From contig JARXAU010000111.1 of NCBI GenBank assembly GCA_029865675.1, positions 1 through 7,581 on the forward strand: a DNA stretch of 7,581 nucleotides. The letters run 5' to 3'. The notes below the pieces were generated by a model. The model saw nothing but the letters and a program-made list of their open reading frames with translations. It ran no database searches and had not been told where the DNA came from. Source of the DNA: Rhodoferax sp. (lineage in GTDB: Bacteria > Pseudomonadota > Gammaproteobacteria > Burkholderiales > Burkholderiaceae_C). This document shows positions 1 to 6,098 of the stretch, in pieces (the stretch's first letter is position 1; the number at the start of each line of letters is the position of its first letter). The translations under genes and the position numbers were made by a program.

Positions 1-284
1 ATCGAGCCGCTGGCCAGGAACAGGATGTAGGGCACCTTGGCATCTCCGCCTGCCGCGCCCACGCTCACCTGCCCCACCAGGGCTCCCATGCCGTAGCCAA
101 AGGCCACCAGCCACATCAGCGGCTCGGCAATATTGCCCACCAGGCTGGGAATAGCCAGCTTGCGCCAGACCAGCAAGTTGCGCAAAAACACCGGCCAAAA
201 GCGCATGCTCAGGCGGGGCGCGCGCCAGCGGCTTGGCGCTTGGGGCGGGACGGCTATCGAGACAGTGGATGCGGGAGTGGTCAT
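1..284 (-). CDS. NodJ-like ABC-2 exporter permease, N-terminal part (cut by window edge)
   Basis: This is the membrane subunit of an ABC-2 type exporter in the inner membrane and the partner of the ATPase encoded just upstream. Only the first 94 residues lie in the window. The visible protein has a polar, proline-rich N-terminus (residues 1-25). It is followed by a basic segment typical of NodJ/ABC-2 permeases, with RNLLVWRKLAIPSLVG at about 35-50, and the first hydrophobic helix around EPLMWLVAFGYGMGALVG (54-71). YILFLASG at 86-93 matches the family's conserved start of the next segment. The ATG at 284 is one base after the ATPase stop (TGA-T-ATG). It has a GAGGA ribosome binding site at 293-297 inside the end of the ATPase gene, eight bases away, which implies translational coupling. 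NodJ in rhizobia exports lipo-chitin oligosaccharides. In Burkholderiales without nodulation genes the substrate is unknown, so I give no gene symbol. Confidence 0.85.
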   Translation of the reverse strand, partial: MTTPASTVSIAVPPQAPSRWRAPRLSMRFWPVFLRNLLVWRKLAIPSLVGNIAEPLMWLVAFGYGMGALVGQVSVGAAGGDAKVPYILFLASGS

Positions 285-285
285 A

Positions 286-1224
286 TCAGGCGTCCTCGCG
301 GATTTGGCGTCCGGTCAATTTCAAAAACAGGTCTTCTAGGTTGGCCGGGCGGTGCAGGGTGCGCAGTTGCGGGTAAGCGTGCAGCGCTTGCAAAAGCGCT
401 GAGGAGTCACGGGTGTAGAAAAACACCGTCTCGCCGCTCACTTCCACCCGGCTGGCGTGCGCCCGCAGCGGCCCCTCGGCCAGCGCCACGGCGCCCACGC
501 CATACACCTCCACCACATCGGGCTCCAGATACTGGGCAATCAGGTCGCGCGGTTTGCCCTCGGCAATCTTTTTGCCGTGGTCCAGCACCAAGAGGCGCGA
601 GCACAGGCGCTCCGCCTCGTCCATAAAGTGCGTGGTCAAAAGAATGGACTTGCCTTGTTGCAGCAGCAATTGCAGGCGCTCCCACATCAGGTGGCGGGCC
701 TGCGGGTCCAGGCCGGTGGTGGGTTCGTCCAGCAGCAGCAGCTTGGGGTCGTTCACCAAGGCGCGCGCCAGGCTCAGACGCCGCTTCATGCCGCCCGAGA
801 GTTCACCCGGTTTGGCCTTGGCCTTGCTGGTGAGCGACGCAAATTCCAGCAGCGCCGGAATGCGCTCCTTGATCTCGGCGTCTTTCCGGCCGAAATAGCG
901 GCCATAGACCAGCAGGTTTTCGGCGCAATTGAAGTCGGGGTCCAGCGTGTCGAGCTGGGTGACCACGCCAATCTGCGCTTTGATGGCTAATGCATCCTGT
1001 GGCATTTGCAGGCCCAGCGCCGTGATGCTGCCGGCATCTGGCGCAGTAAGGCCTAGGCACATGCGGATGGTGGTGGTTTTGCCCGCGCCGTTAGGGCCAA
1101 TCACGCCCAGGCATTCGCCGGGGGCAATCTCGAAGGACAAATCTTGGACGACATCGGTGTCGCCGTAGCGTTTGGTAAGGTGCTGGACCTGGAACAGCGG
1201 GGGGAGGGGAGGGTGCGCAAACAT
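286..1224 (-). CDS. NodI-like ABC transporter ATP-binding protein
   Basis: This is the cytoplasmic ATPase that powers the ABC-2 exporter whose permease follows it. With the start at 1224 it has 312 residues, about the usual NodI length. All nucleotide-binding motifs are intact: Walker A GPNGAGKT (43-50), Q-loop Gln90, signature LSGGM (142-146), Walker B LLLLDEP (162-168), the D-loop TGLD (170-173) and the H-loop His199. The C-terminal extension ending RPANLEDLFLKLTGR is typical of NodI and of daunorubicin-resistance-type ATPases. The frame stays open upstream to a GTG at 1344, with an inner ATG at 1302. I prefer the ATG at 1224 because the family core (VQHLTKRYGD) begins 12 residues later and the extra residues look non-conserved. 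No clear Shine-Dalgarno sequence precedes any of the three starts, so the start is uncertain. The exported substrate cannot be inferred. Confidence 0.9.
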   Translation of the reverse strand: MFAHPPLPPLFQVQHLTKRYGDTDVVQDLSFEIAPGECLGVIGPNGAGKTTTIRMCLGLTAPDAGSITALGLQMPQDALAIKAQIGVVTQLDTLDPDFNCAENLLVYGRYFGRKDAEIKERIPALLEFASLTSKAKAKPGELSGGMKRRLSLARALVNDPKLLLLDEPTTGLDPQARHLMWERLQLLLQQGKSILLTTHFMDEAERLCSRLLVLDHGKKIAEGKPRDLIAQYLEPDVVEVYGVGAVALAEGPLRAHASRVEVSGETVFFYTRDSSALLQALHAYPQLRTLHRPANLEDLFLKLTGRQIREDA

Positions 1225-1374
1225 GATGCATTGTCGGGGAAGTTCATTACGCCTCCGGCGCGCCGACGGTATGCCAAGCAAAAGTGCGCCCCACAAATTC
1301 ATTTGTGTGCCACCGTTGTTCACGGCAAGGGTGTCCAGATTCACCGGGGTGCAGCGACAGGCCAGTCCGCCGAA

Positions 1375-1396
1375 GTCAATAGCCTTGCCAATTGAC
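1375..1396. promoter_or_regulatory. Small dyad in the divergent intergenic region, possible operator
   Basis: GTCAAT (1375-1380) and ATTGAC (1391-1396) are perfect inverted repeats around a 10-base spacer. They lie in the 292-base gap between the leftward exporter genes and the rightward barrel gene, where both promoters should be. The spacing suits a dimeric regulator, but six-base arms can arise by chance. I could not find a convincing -35/-10 pair on either strand in 1225-1516, and I see no other structure there. Confidence 0.2.
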
Positions 1397-1505
1397 GCGA
1401 CTGCTCGGCAACTGCGGGCTCGACTGGAATGCCAAATCGAACCAACGCGCGGCGCGGGCCTTCAAACCGTCAAAGACCCACACCACAATGGCACGGATGG
1501 TGTTC

Positions 1506-1512
1506 AAAGGAG
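1506..1512 (+). promoter_or_regulatory. Ribosome binding site of the barrel-like protein gene
   Basis: AAAGGAG stands four bases before the ATG at 1517. It is a strong Shine-Dalgarno match and decides the start, because the same frame is open far upstream (to about 1172). That upstream part overlaps the ABC ATPase gene, and its translation shows no exported-protein character. Confidence 0.7.
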
Positions 1513-1516
1513 TGTT

Positions 1517-2296
1517 ATGTTTCCGATTTTTCGCAATCTTCGGTGTGGGGGTCTCCCCGGTGGACCTGGGCTATGGGGCTTGTGCGCAGCTTGGGTGTTA
1601 GTGGGGGCCCACGTTCCAGTCCAAGCGCAGCCGCGGGAAGCTTTGGGTGCCTGGCAGCTAAGCGCAGGTTGGCAGGATTACCGCGAACCGCAAATGAACT
1701 TAAGCGGCCCAGAGCTGGGTGTGCATTGGCAAAGCCTAAGGCTGGGACCCTACACCTTGGAAGCCGATGCGCATCTGGGTCTTCAAAATTACAGCAGCGA
1801 GCTGTCGGGGCGTTTGGACTCGGTACTGAACGTCGACACCCACTGGCGAGCCCTCACAGCGTCGACGGCCAATCCCCAGTGGCAGTACGGTCTTGCCTTG
1901 CACAGCCATGCCAACTATTTGCGCGGCACCACCAGTTTGGGTTTTGGGGGCTACGACCGCCTGTCCACCCAAATGTGGTTGCCTGTGCGATGGCACTCGG
2001 GCGGCGCGCAGCATTGGACGCTCGATGCGGGCTGGCTGTTGTGGGGAGAGCACGTGTCCCGCTTGTCACAAGTCAACACCCGCTTACAAGATGTGACCAA
2101 CCAACAGCGCCGAGGTGTTTACCTTCAAGTTAGCAAGAAAATCCATGCCGAGCTTGGCGAACTGGAACCCTATGCACGCTGGACTTGGGTGGACGATTCG
2201 GATGTCCATTGGGTGAGCTCGGCCGACCAGACAAGGGGCACCTATGAACCACGAAACAACAGGCTGCGAGTAGGCTTGAAATGGCACGTTCGATGA
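1517..2296 (+). CDS. Exported protein, probable outer-membrane beta barrel, function unknown
   Basis: I do not recognise this 259-residue protein by family. The N-terminus reads as a Sec signal peptide: arginines at 6 and 9, a hydrophobic stretch at about 19-35 (GLWGLCAAWVLVGAHVPV), and a V-Q-A cleavage motif ending at residue 37. The mature part, about 222 residues, lacks hydrophobic helices. It consists of alternating polar/apolar segments rich in Trp, Tyr, Gly and Leu, such as WQYGLALHSHANY, TQMWLPVRWHSG, HWTLDAGWLLWGEH, LEPYARWTWVDDSDVHW and the final LRVGLKWHVR. This pattern fits membrane-spanning beta strands of a barrel with roughly 8-12 strands. The last residue is Arg rather than the Phe or Trp common in BAM substrates, although a Trp sits four from the end. 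The gene stands alone on the plus strand and converges on the lipoprotein gene with a 75-base gap. A soluble periplasmic beta-sheet protein is the main alternative. Confidence 0.7.
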   Translation: MFPIFRNLRCGGLPGGPGLWGLCAAWVLVGAHVPVQAQPREALGAWQLSAGWQDYREPQMNLSGPELGVHWQSLRLGPYTLEADAHLGLQNYSSELSGRLDSVLNVDTHWRALTASTANPQWQYGLALHSHANYLRGTTSLGFGGYDRLSTQMWLPVRWHSGGAQHWTLDAGWLLWGEHVSRLSQVNTRLQDVTNQQRRGVYLQVSKKIHAELGELEPYARWTWVDDSDVHWVSSADQTRGTYEPRNNRLRVGLKWHVR

Positions 2297-2371
2297 GCCT
2301 GGGCGTTCACCTCAAGCCGCAACAACTGACCGCTGCTTGCGACTAGCGCCCATTAAGTGCCCAACGGGGCA

Positions 2372-3403
2372 TCAATCCGCAGGCGCCAGCATGACCTCAA
2401 TGGCATATCGCGTAGGCAGCGAGCCGGTTTGCTGAAACCAAAGCGTCATGGCACCTTCGCCAAGGTCTGATTTGGGCAAGGCGGCTAACACATTGCGTGC
2501 CAAGTCGCTGGGTCCCATGTGGCCGTACACCAACATGCGCGACACATCGAAGCCTGCGTCAAACACCTGCTTGGCCTGCAAGGCATAAAAGGCAATGGCG
2601 TCGTCCGACACGTACTGCACCAGCTTGACGGACTCCAACTGTTGGCCCCTTGGAATGTCCCAGCGCACATAGTCGGCATCACCGCGCGAGACCACCCCAT
2701 GGATTAAGTAGGTTTGCAGCCCAGCCGCCAAAACACTGGGTTGCAAAGCTTCTCCCGACGCTTCATGCGCCAATAAACTTGGGCTTTGCAGGTCAAAACC
2801 TTGGGCAACCGAGACGTTGCCGGCCATGTCCACTTGGCGCAACCAAACCCGACCCAGTTGATTACCCAGAACACCGAGTGCGCTGCCTTTGCCTGCAGAC
2901 CATGTGCTTTGTTCATCCAGTGAATACTCCCAGCGCGCGCCTGGCTCAATGCCCGAGAGTTTGAACGTGTTGGTAACGCCTTCAGACTGACCTGCGATGG
3001 CCACAGCAGCGGGTGCCATGGTGTCCAAAACACAGTTGACGCGCACGATTTCAGAGGTGTTGCCCGCGTTGTCCCGCGCCCGCACCCAAATCATTTTGGC
3101 GCCGTCTTCTGTGACTTCAAACGAAGCGCCTGAACCACGCGTCCAGCTGACACCCTGGTCCAGCGAAAATTCCCAATCAACCCCCGCGCTTTCGACAGCC
3201 CATAAGCCATTGCGGGTGACACCGTCGCTCACGCTCAGGCCAGTGTCGTTGAACGACAAAACCGGGGTTTTAAGAACGACCGTAGCAGCTGTCTGAGCAC
3301 CAGCGACGGTGCGGGCACCAGGCCCCGCATCTGAACCACCACAAGCCGCTAAAAAAATGCCATGGCGAACGCTGCGACGGACCGCGGTAAAGATGGTTGG
3401 CAC
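2372..3403 (-). CDS. Putative lipoprotein with two adhesin-type Ig-like repeats; signal peptide apparently frameshifted
   Basis: From the GTG at 3403 the frame encodes 343 residues. A lipobox, LAAC with Cys21, is followed by GGSDAG, a typical lipoprotein linker. Two repeats follow at about 45-124 and 129-206. Both carry the pattern WE(F/Y)SLD…W…G…VWxR…D-AGN-S, with DTGLSVSDGVTRNG opening the first; this repeat type is common in giant bacterial adhesins. The tail (about 230-343: DYVRWDIPRGQQL … YAIEVML) is beta-rich and loosely resembles a pre-peptidase (PPC)-like domain, an inferred likeness only. The GTG start is doubtful. Before the Cys there are only about six hydrophobic residues, flanked by Arg and His, and no Shine-Dalgarno sequence. 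An in-frame TAA lies a little further upstream. The ATG at 3411, one frame away, gives a much better signal peptide that would join this frame if the T run at 3351-3357 had eight bases instead of seven; the protein would then have 346 residues. No enzymatic motif is visible. It is probably a surface or periplasmic binding or adhesion protein. Confidence 0.75.
   Translation of the reverse strand: MPTIFTAVRRSVRHGIFLAACGGSDAGPGARTVAGAQTAATVVLKTPVLSFNDTGLSVSDGVTRNGLWAVESAGVDWEFSLDQGVSWTRGSGASFEVTEDGAKMIWVRARDNAGNTSEIVRVNCVLDTMAPAAVAIAGQSEGVTNTFKLSGIEPGARWEYSLDEQSTWSAGKGSALGVLGNQLGRVWLRQVDMAGNVSVAQGFDLQSPSLLAHEASGEALQPSVLAAGLQTYLIHGVVSRGDADYVRWDIPRGQQLESVKLVQYVSDDAIAFYALQAKQVFDAGFDVSRMLVYGHMGPSDLARNVLAALPKSDLGEGAMTLWFQQTGSLPTRYAIEVMLAPAD
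3351..3357 (-). repeat. Seven-base homopolymer (T7 on coding strand) at the signal-peptide frameshift
   Basis: The coding (minus) strand reads GCA TTT TTT TAG in the frame of the ATG at 3411, so that frame stops right after the T run. In the downstream lipoprotein frame the same bases read ATT TTT TTA and continue into GCG GCT TGT (A-A-C). One extra T, or a -1 slip on TTT before the TAG, would join the two and give the segment SVAAFAMAFFLAAC. That is a well-formed hydrophobic core ending in a lipobox, preceded by an Arg-containing N-region. The run could be a sequencing error, a fixed mutation, a phase-variation tract, or a slippage site. Confidence 0.6.
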
Positions 3404-3465
3404 GAAAACATGTGGGCTGATCCCATTTTCTTGAAAAATTTAACTGCGATAAACGAATGAAACAA

Positions 3466-3492
3466 GTGATCTCAATCCGTGATCTCGAGATC
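3466..3492. promoter_or_regulatory. GATCTC half-site cluster with a 12-bp perfect palindrome
   Basis: GTGATCTC occurs twice as a direct repeat (3466-3473 and 3479-3486). The second copy runs into a perfect 12-base palindrome, GATCTCGAGATC (3481-3492). This makes three half-sites, two direct and one inverted, 55-80 bases upstream of the lipoprotein start and just beyond the probable phoX terminator. This is the expected place for the lipoprotein promoter and an operator. No good sigma-70 promoter is evident; TTGTTT-17-TAAATT on the minus strand is a weak candidate. Confidence 0.35.
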
Positions 3493-3503
3493 GAAAAGAA
3501 TGG

Positions 3504-3558
3504 AAAAACCCCCACGAGGACGTATCCAAGTGAGGGTTGTTTCATCGCTCCGTGGGGG
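3504..3558 (-). terminator. Probable rho-independent terminator of phoX
   Basis: Read on the minus strand, CCCCCACGG (3558-3550) can pair with TCGTGGGGG (3517-3509), giving a nine-pair G+C-rich stem with one G-U pair. The stem is followed at once by five T (3508-3504). The loop of about 32 bases is longer than usual. The position suits the end of a phoX transcript, 128 bases after its stop codon and before the lipoprotein gene. The left arm lies within a run of eight G on the given strand (3554-3561). Confidence 0.5.
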
Positions 3559-3622
3559 GGGATTACCCACGCGACTCATAAAAGTACGCAGTGAATCCGC
3601 CTGACCGATAGAGTGAATTTCG

Positions 3623-3665
3623 ACGGCGCGATGCCTAGGCCCCAGAGGTTAAAAAGCCGCGCCGT
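3623..3665. repeat. Inverted repeat just downstream of phoX
   Basis: ACGGCGCG (3623-3630) and CGCGCCGT (3658-3665) are perfect eight-base inverted repeats around a 27-base loop, starting 20 bases past the phoX stop. The loop contains its own palindrome, GCCTAGGC (3633-3640). No T tract follows on the minus strand. It may be a transcript-end stabilising hairpin rather than a terminator. Confidence 0.35.
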
Positions 3666-3685
3666 TGAAAAGCCTAAACGTTCAA

Positions 3686-6007
3686 TTACGAACCGATCCT
3701 TCCGCCATCGTCTTTGGTGATGATGATGGTGGCTGAACGTGGCCGAGTGCCTGCACCGTATTTGCCACCGACGCCGTTTGCAGCATTGGTGGGCCATACG
3801 CCCTGTGTGACGTCGTCGTATTTGGTGGCATTTTCACCCGGGTGTTGAATGCCCACGAATATCGCTTTGCCATCGGCCGTCTCGGTGATGCCTGTGACTT
3901 CTGCGCCTTTGGGGCCGACCAAGAAACGGCGCAAGCGTGACTCGCCCAAGACTTTGCCCATGAAGGTGTTTTGAGTCGATGTTGTTGTTGTGCCGGACAC
4001 CGTGACGGAGTTGCTAACGGTCAATGCACTGCCATCGCCCACTGTGCCCGGTATCGCGGCGACTAGCATGCAATTGGTTTCGTCGGTGAAGGCGCCGTCG
4101 TCGGTTTGAATCCAGCAAATGCCGGTAGACTTGCTAAACCACAAGCCGTCTGGAGAAGAGAAAGAGTTAGCAGCAGTCAGGCCAGAAAGATTGACATTGG
4201 CTGCAGCCGAATCTTCTTCAGCACCGAACAAGAAAATATCCCAGGTGAAAGTGGTGGCGGCTGCCATTCCGTCGGTTTCTTTGAAACGAACGATGTGGCC
4301 GTTGGGATTTCCGTCACTGTTCGAAGTACCGTCGGCGCGACCGTCGCTGTCTTTGTAATAGCGCGGGTTGGCGGCATTGACCATAGAGATCGTTTTATTA
4401 GGGGTCCTGTTGTTGGTCATTGCAAAGTAGACCTCGCCATTGGCGTGGTTGACCGCGCCCCACTCCGGCCTGTCCATTTTGGTAGCGCCTGCGTAGTCAG
4501 CGGCAACCCGCGTGTGCACCAACACTTCTGCTTGGCTGGTAAAGCCGAAAGCGGCGTTCTTGATCAAAGGGTTATTGATGCTGAGCTCCAACCACTCACC
4601 GCTGCCAGTTGCGTTGAACTTAGCGACGTACAACTTACCCTCGTTGAGGTATTTGTCGCCCGCTGCGATACCGCCGCCTACGTCGGCTGCATCCCAGGTT
4701 TTGGTGCTGACAAATTTGTAGATGTACTCGTTGCGAGAATCACAGCCCATGTAGAAAGCCAGGGGCTTGCCGACCACGGGGACACTGCAAACGGCGGCCT
4801 CGTGCGCAAAGCGCCCCATGGCCATACGTTTGGAGGGCACTGAGGATGCATTGGCCGGATCGATTTCAACGTTGTAGCCAAAGGTTTGAGGCTCGTTGCG
4901 GAAGTCAGCGGCCGCCGTTGCACCCGAAGCGGACACATTCCAACGGGCGAACCGGGATGTCGGGTCCGCGTCGGTCACGGTGTGCCAGCCTTGCGTGCGC
5001 GAAGTGGTGGCCGTGGCTGAAGTGGCGGTGGTCTGAACACCGTAGCGCGTGCGAGATGCAATCAACTTGGCGTCAGTGGGCACCGTAGAGCCCGCTGGCA
5101 TGGTGAAGTAGGTTGCCCAGTTTTCTTCACAGGTAATCAAGGTGCCCCAAGGGGTGATGCCGGTGCCGCAGTTGTTCAAAGTACCGCGCACCGTGGTGCC
5201 GGAAGCGTCAAACTTGGTGACCATCATGGCTTTCAAATTGGTCAGCTCAGCAGCAGGGCCAGTCACCGTCATCACTGTTTCAGGTGTGATTCTGCGGTTC
5301 AACGCCGATGTCGGGTTGTAGCCGGTGGGTTTGCCACTGGAGTCAAAGTTCACTTCAACCAGCGTCACACCGTGCATCAAAATTTCTTTGATGGCTTCAG
5401 TTGCGGGACGTGTACCTAAATTCCATGGATTAGGGCTGGCAAACTGATCGAATTTTTTGCCGCTAGCTGTGCCGGAGGTTTGACCAGTCGGGTGCAAAAA
5501 GTGCGCTTCTGCAGAGCTTTCATTGTTGACTGCCAGCACGACCTTGTCGCCAGCTGCGTAGCTATAGCTACCTTTGGACTTGCCGTTGGAACCGATGTAG
5601 AAAATCTCAGTACCGTCATGCTGGTCACCCACGCGGTTGGCCCAGCTCTCAGCGTCGTCGGTGCCTTCATTGGAGTAGGCGGCAACGCCTGTTTTCATGG
5701 TGTCGCCAGTGGCATGCAGAACTTTGACGGTGTAGCCTGCGGGGACCCATACCTGGTCGGCGAGGCTTTTAGCGACAGTCGTGAACTTCAGCTCAGTGAC
5801 GGCAGTGAGGGGCAATGTATCGTTCGATGCAGCGATGGTGCTGCCGCCGCCGCAACCCGGCAGCATGGGCAAGGCAAACATGGACGCCAGCCCCAAACCG
5901 CCACGCAATATCGAGCGGCGTGTCGGGTTTTCGAAAGCGCGGGTGAGAACTTCCTGAAAGTGCTCATTTTTTGAATCATTAGTAATCGGGTCTAATTCAT
6001 GGGACAT
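3686..6007 (-). CDS. phoX: PhoX-type alkaline phosphatase, Tat-exported
   Basis: PhoX enzymes are secreted, calcium- and iron-dependent phosphomonoesterases that free phosphate from organic phosphates. This 773-residue protein carries the family landmarks in order: VPAGYTVKVL (88-97), GTLNNCGTGITPWGT (275-289) followed by CEENW (293-297), FGYNVEIDP (376-384), GRFAHEAA (398-405), NEYIYKFVS (426-434), RPEWGAVN (513-520) with EVYFAMTNN (525-533), SPDGLWF (618-624) with WIQTDDG (632-638), and RRFLVGPKGAEVTG (693-706) with IQHPGE (720-725). The Cys of NNC (Cys280) matches the iron-coordinating Cys known in PhoX, and Glu294/Glu295 lie in the metal-site region. The N-terminus has a Tat motif, TRRSILRG (29-36), a hydrophobic stretch, and LPGC (49-52) before a Gly/Ser linker, so it could be a Tat lipoprotein, although Pro in the lipobox is unusual. 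Thr/Ser/Ala-rich inserts occur at about 325-340 and 662-681. The start at 6007 has AGGAG seven bases upstream. The gene lies downstream of amn on the same strand. Confidence 0.92.
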   Translation of the reverse strand: MSHELDPITNDSKNEHFQEVLTRAFENPTRRSILRGGLGLASMFALPMLPGCGGGSTIAASNDTLPLTAVTELKFTTVAKSLADQVWVPAGYTVKVLHATGDTMKTGVAAYSNEGTDDAESWANRVGDQHDGTEIFYIGSNGKSKGSYSYAAGDKVVLAVNNESSAEAHFLHPTGQTSGTASGKKFDQFASPNPWNLGTRPATEAIKEILMHGVTLVEVNFDSSGKPTGYNPTSALNRRITPETVMTVTGPAAELTNLKAMMVTKFDASGTTVRGTLNNCGTGITPWGTLITCEENWATYFTMPAGSTVPTDAKLIASRTRYGVQTTATSATATTSRTQGWHTVTDADPTSRFARWNVSASGATAAADFRNEPQTFGYNVEIDPANASSVPSKRMAMGRFAHEAAVCSVPVVGKPLAFYMGCDSRNEYIYKFVSTKTWDAADVGGGIAAGDKYLNEGKLYVAKFNATGSGEWLELSINNPLIKNAAFGFTSQAEVLVHTRVAADYAGATKMDRPEWGAVNHANGEVYFAMTNNRTPNKTISMVNAANPRYYKDSDGRADGTSNSDGNPNGHIVRFKETDGMAAATTFTWDIFLFGAEEDSAAANVNLSGLTAANSFSSPDGLWFSKSTGICWIQTDDGAFTDETNCMLVAAIPGTVGDGSALTVSNSVTVSGTTTTSTQNTFMGKVLGESRLRRFLVGPKGAEVTGITETADGKAIFVGIQHPGENATKYDDVTQGVWPTNAANGVGGKYGAGTRPRSATIIITKDDGGRIGS

Positions 6008-6011
6008 GGAG

Positions 6012-6041
6012 AGGCTCCTGGTTAACGGGTTTTGGGAGCCT
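6012..6041 (-). promoter_or_regulatory. Hairpin covering the phoX ribosome binding site
   Basis: On the phoX mRNA strand AGGCTCC (6041-6035) and GGAGCCT (6018-6012) form a perfect seven-base inverted repeat with a 16-base loop. The downstream arm contains GGAG of the phoX Shine-Dalgarno sequence AGGAG (6019-6015), so a folded leader would hide it from ribosomes. The start codon follows five bases after the stem. It does not look like an intrinsic terminator of amn because no T run follows. Whether it regulates anything is inference. Confidence 0.4.
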
Positions 6042-6098
6042 TAATGTGCCTTTCTAAAAAGAATATTCGGTTACAACTTTTTAAATCATTGTCTTAAG
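6042..6098 (-). promoter_or_regulatory. AT-rich amn-phoX gap, likely phoX promoter region
   Basis: This gap is strikingly A+T-rich beside G+C-rich genes, as promoters often are. It contains the palindrome GAATATTC (6061-6068) and several T/A runs. TATTCT on the minus strand could act as a -10 box but lacks a matching -35. I found no clear pair of Pho-box repeats (CTGTCAT type, 11-base period); an isolated TTGTAAC is the nearest resemblance. No amn terminator with stem and T run is visible. Confidence 0.3.

Noticed and set aside
286..1224. Nodulation (nod) function for the NodI/NodJ-like pair
   Set aside because: No nod biosynthesis gene or nod box is visible. NodIJ-like exporters are common in non-nodulating Burkholderiales, so the substrate is left open.
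1172..1516. N-terminal extension of the barrel gene frame back to 1172
   Set aside because: It overlaps the ABC ATPase gene, has no exported-protein features, and ignores the strong ribosome binding site and signal peptide at 1517.
2358..2371. TGCCC-AACG-GGGCA hairpin between the convergent genes as a shared terminator
   Set aside because: The stem is only five base pairs, it abuts the lipoprotein stop codon, and no T run follows on either strand. It is too weak to annotate.
3270..3545. Third-frame open stretch of 91 codons over the lipoprotein start region
   Set aside because: It runs through the probable terminator and operator region and the T7 tract, and it has neither coding character nor a ribosome binding site.
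4106..4843. Open frame of 245 codons on the plus strand opposite phoX
   Set aside because: It lies wholly within conserved PhoX blocks on the other strand, and its translation shows no recognisable motif.
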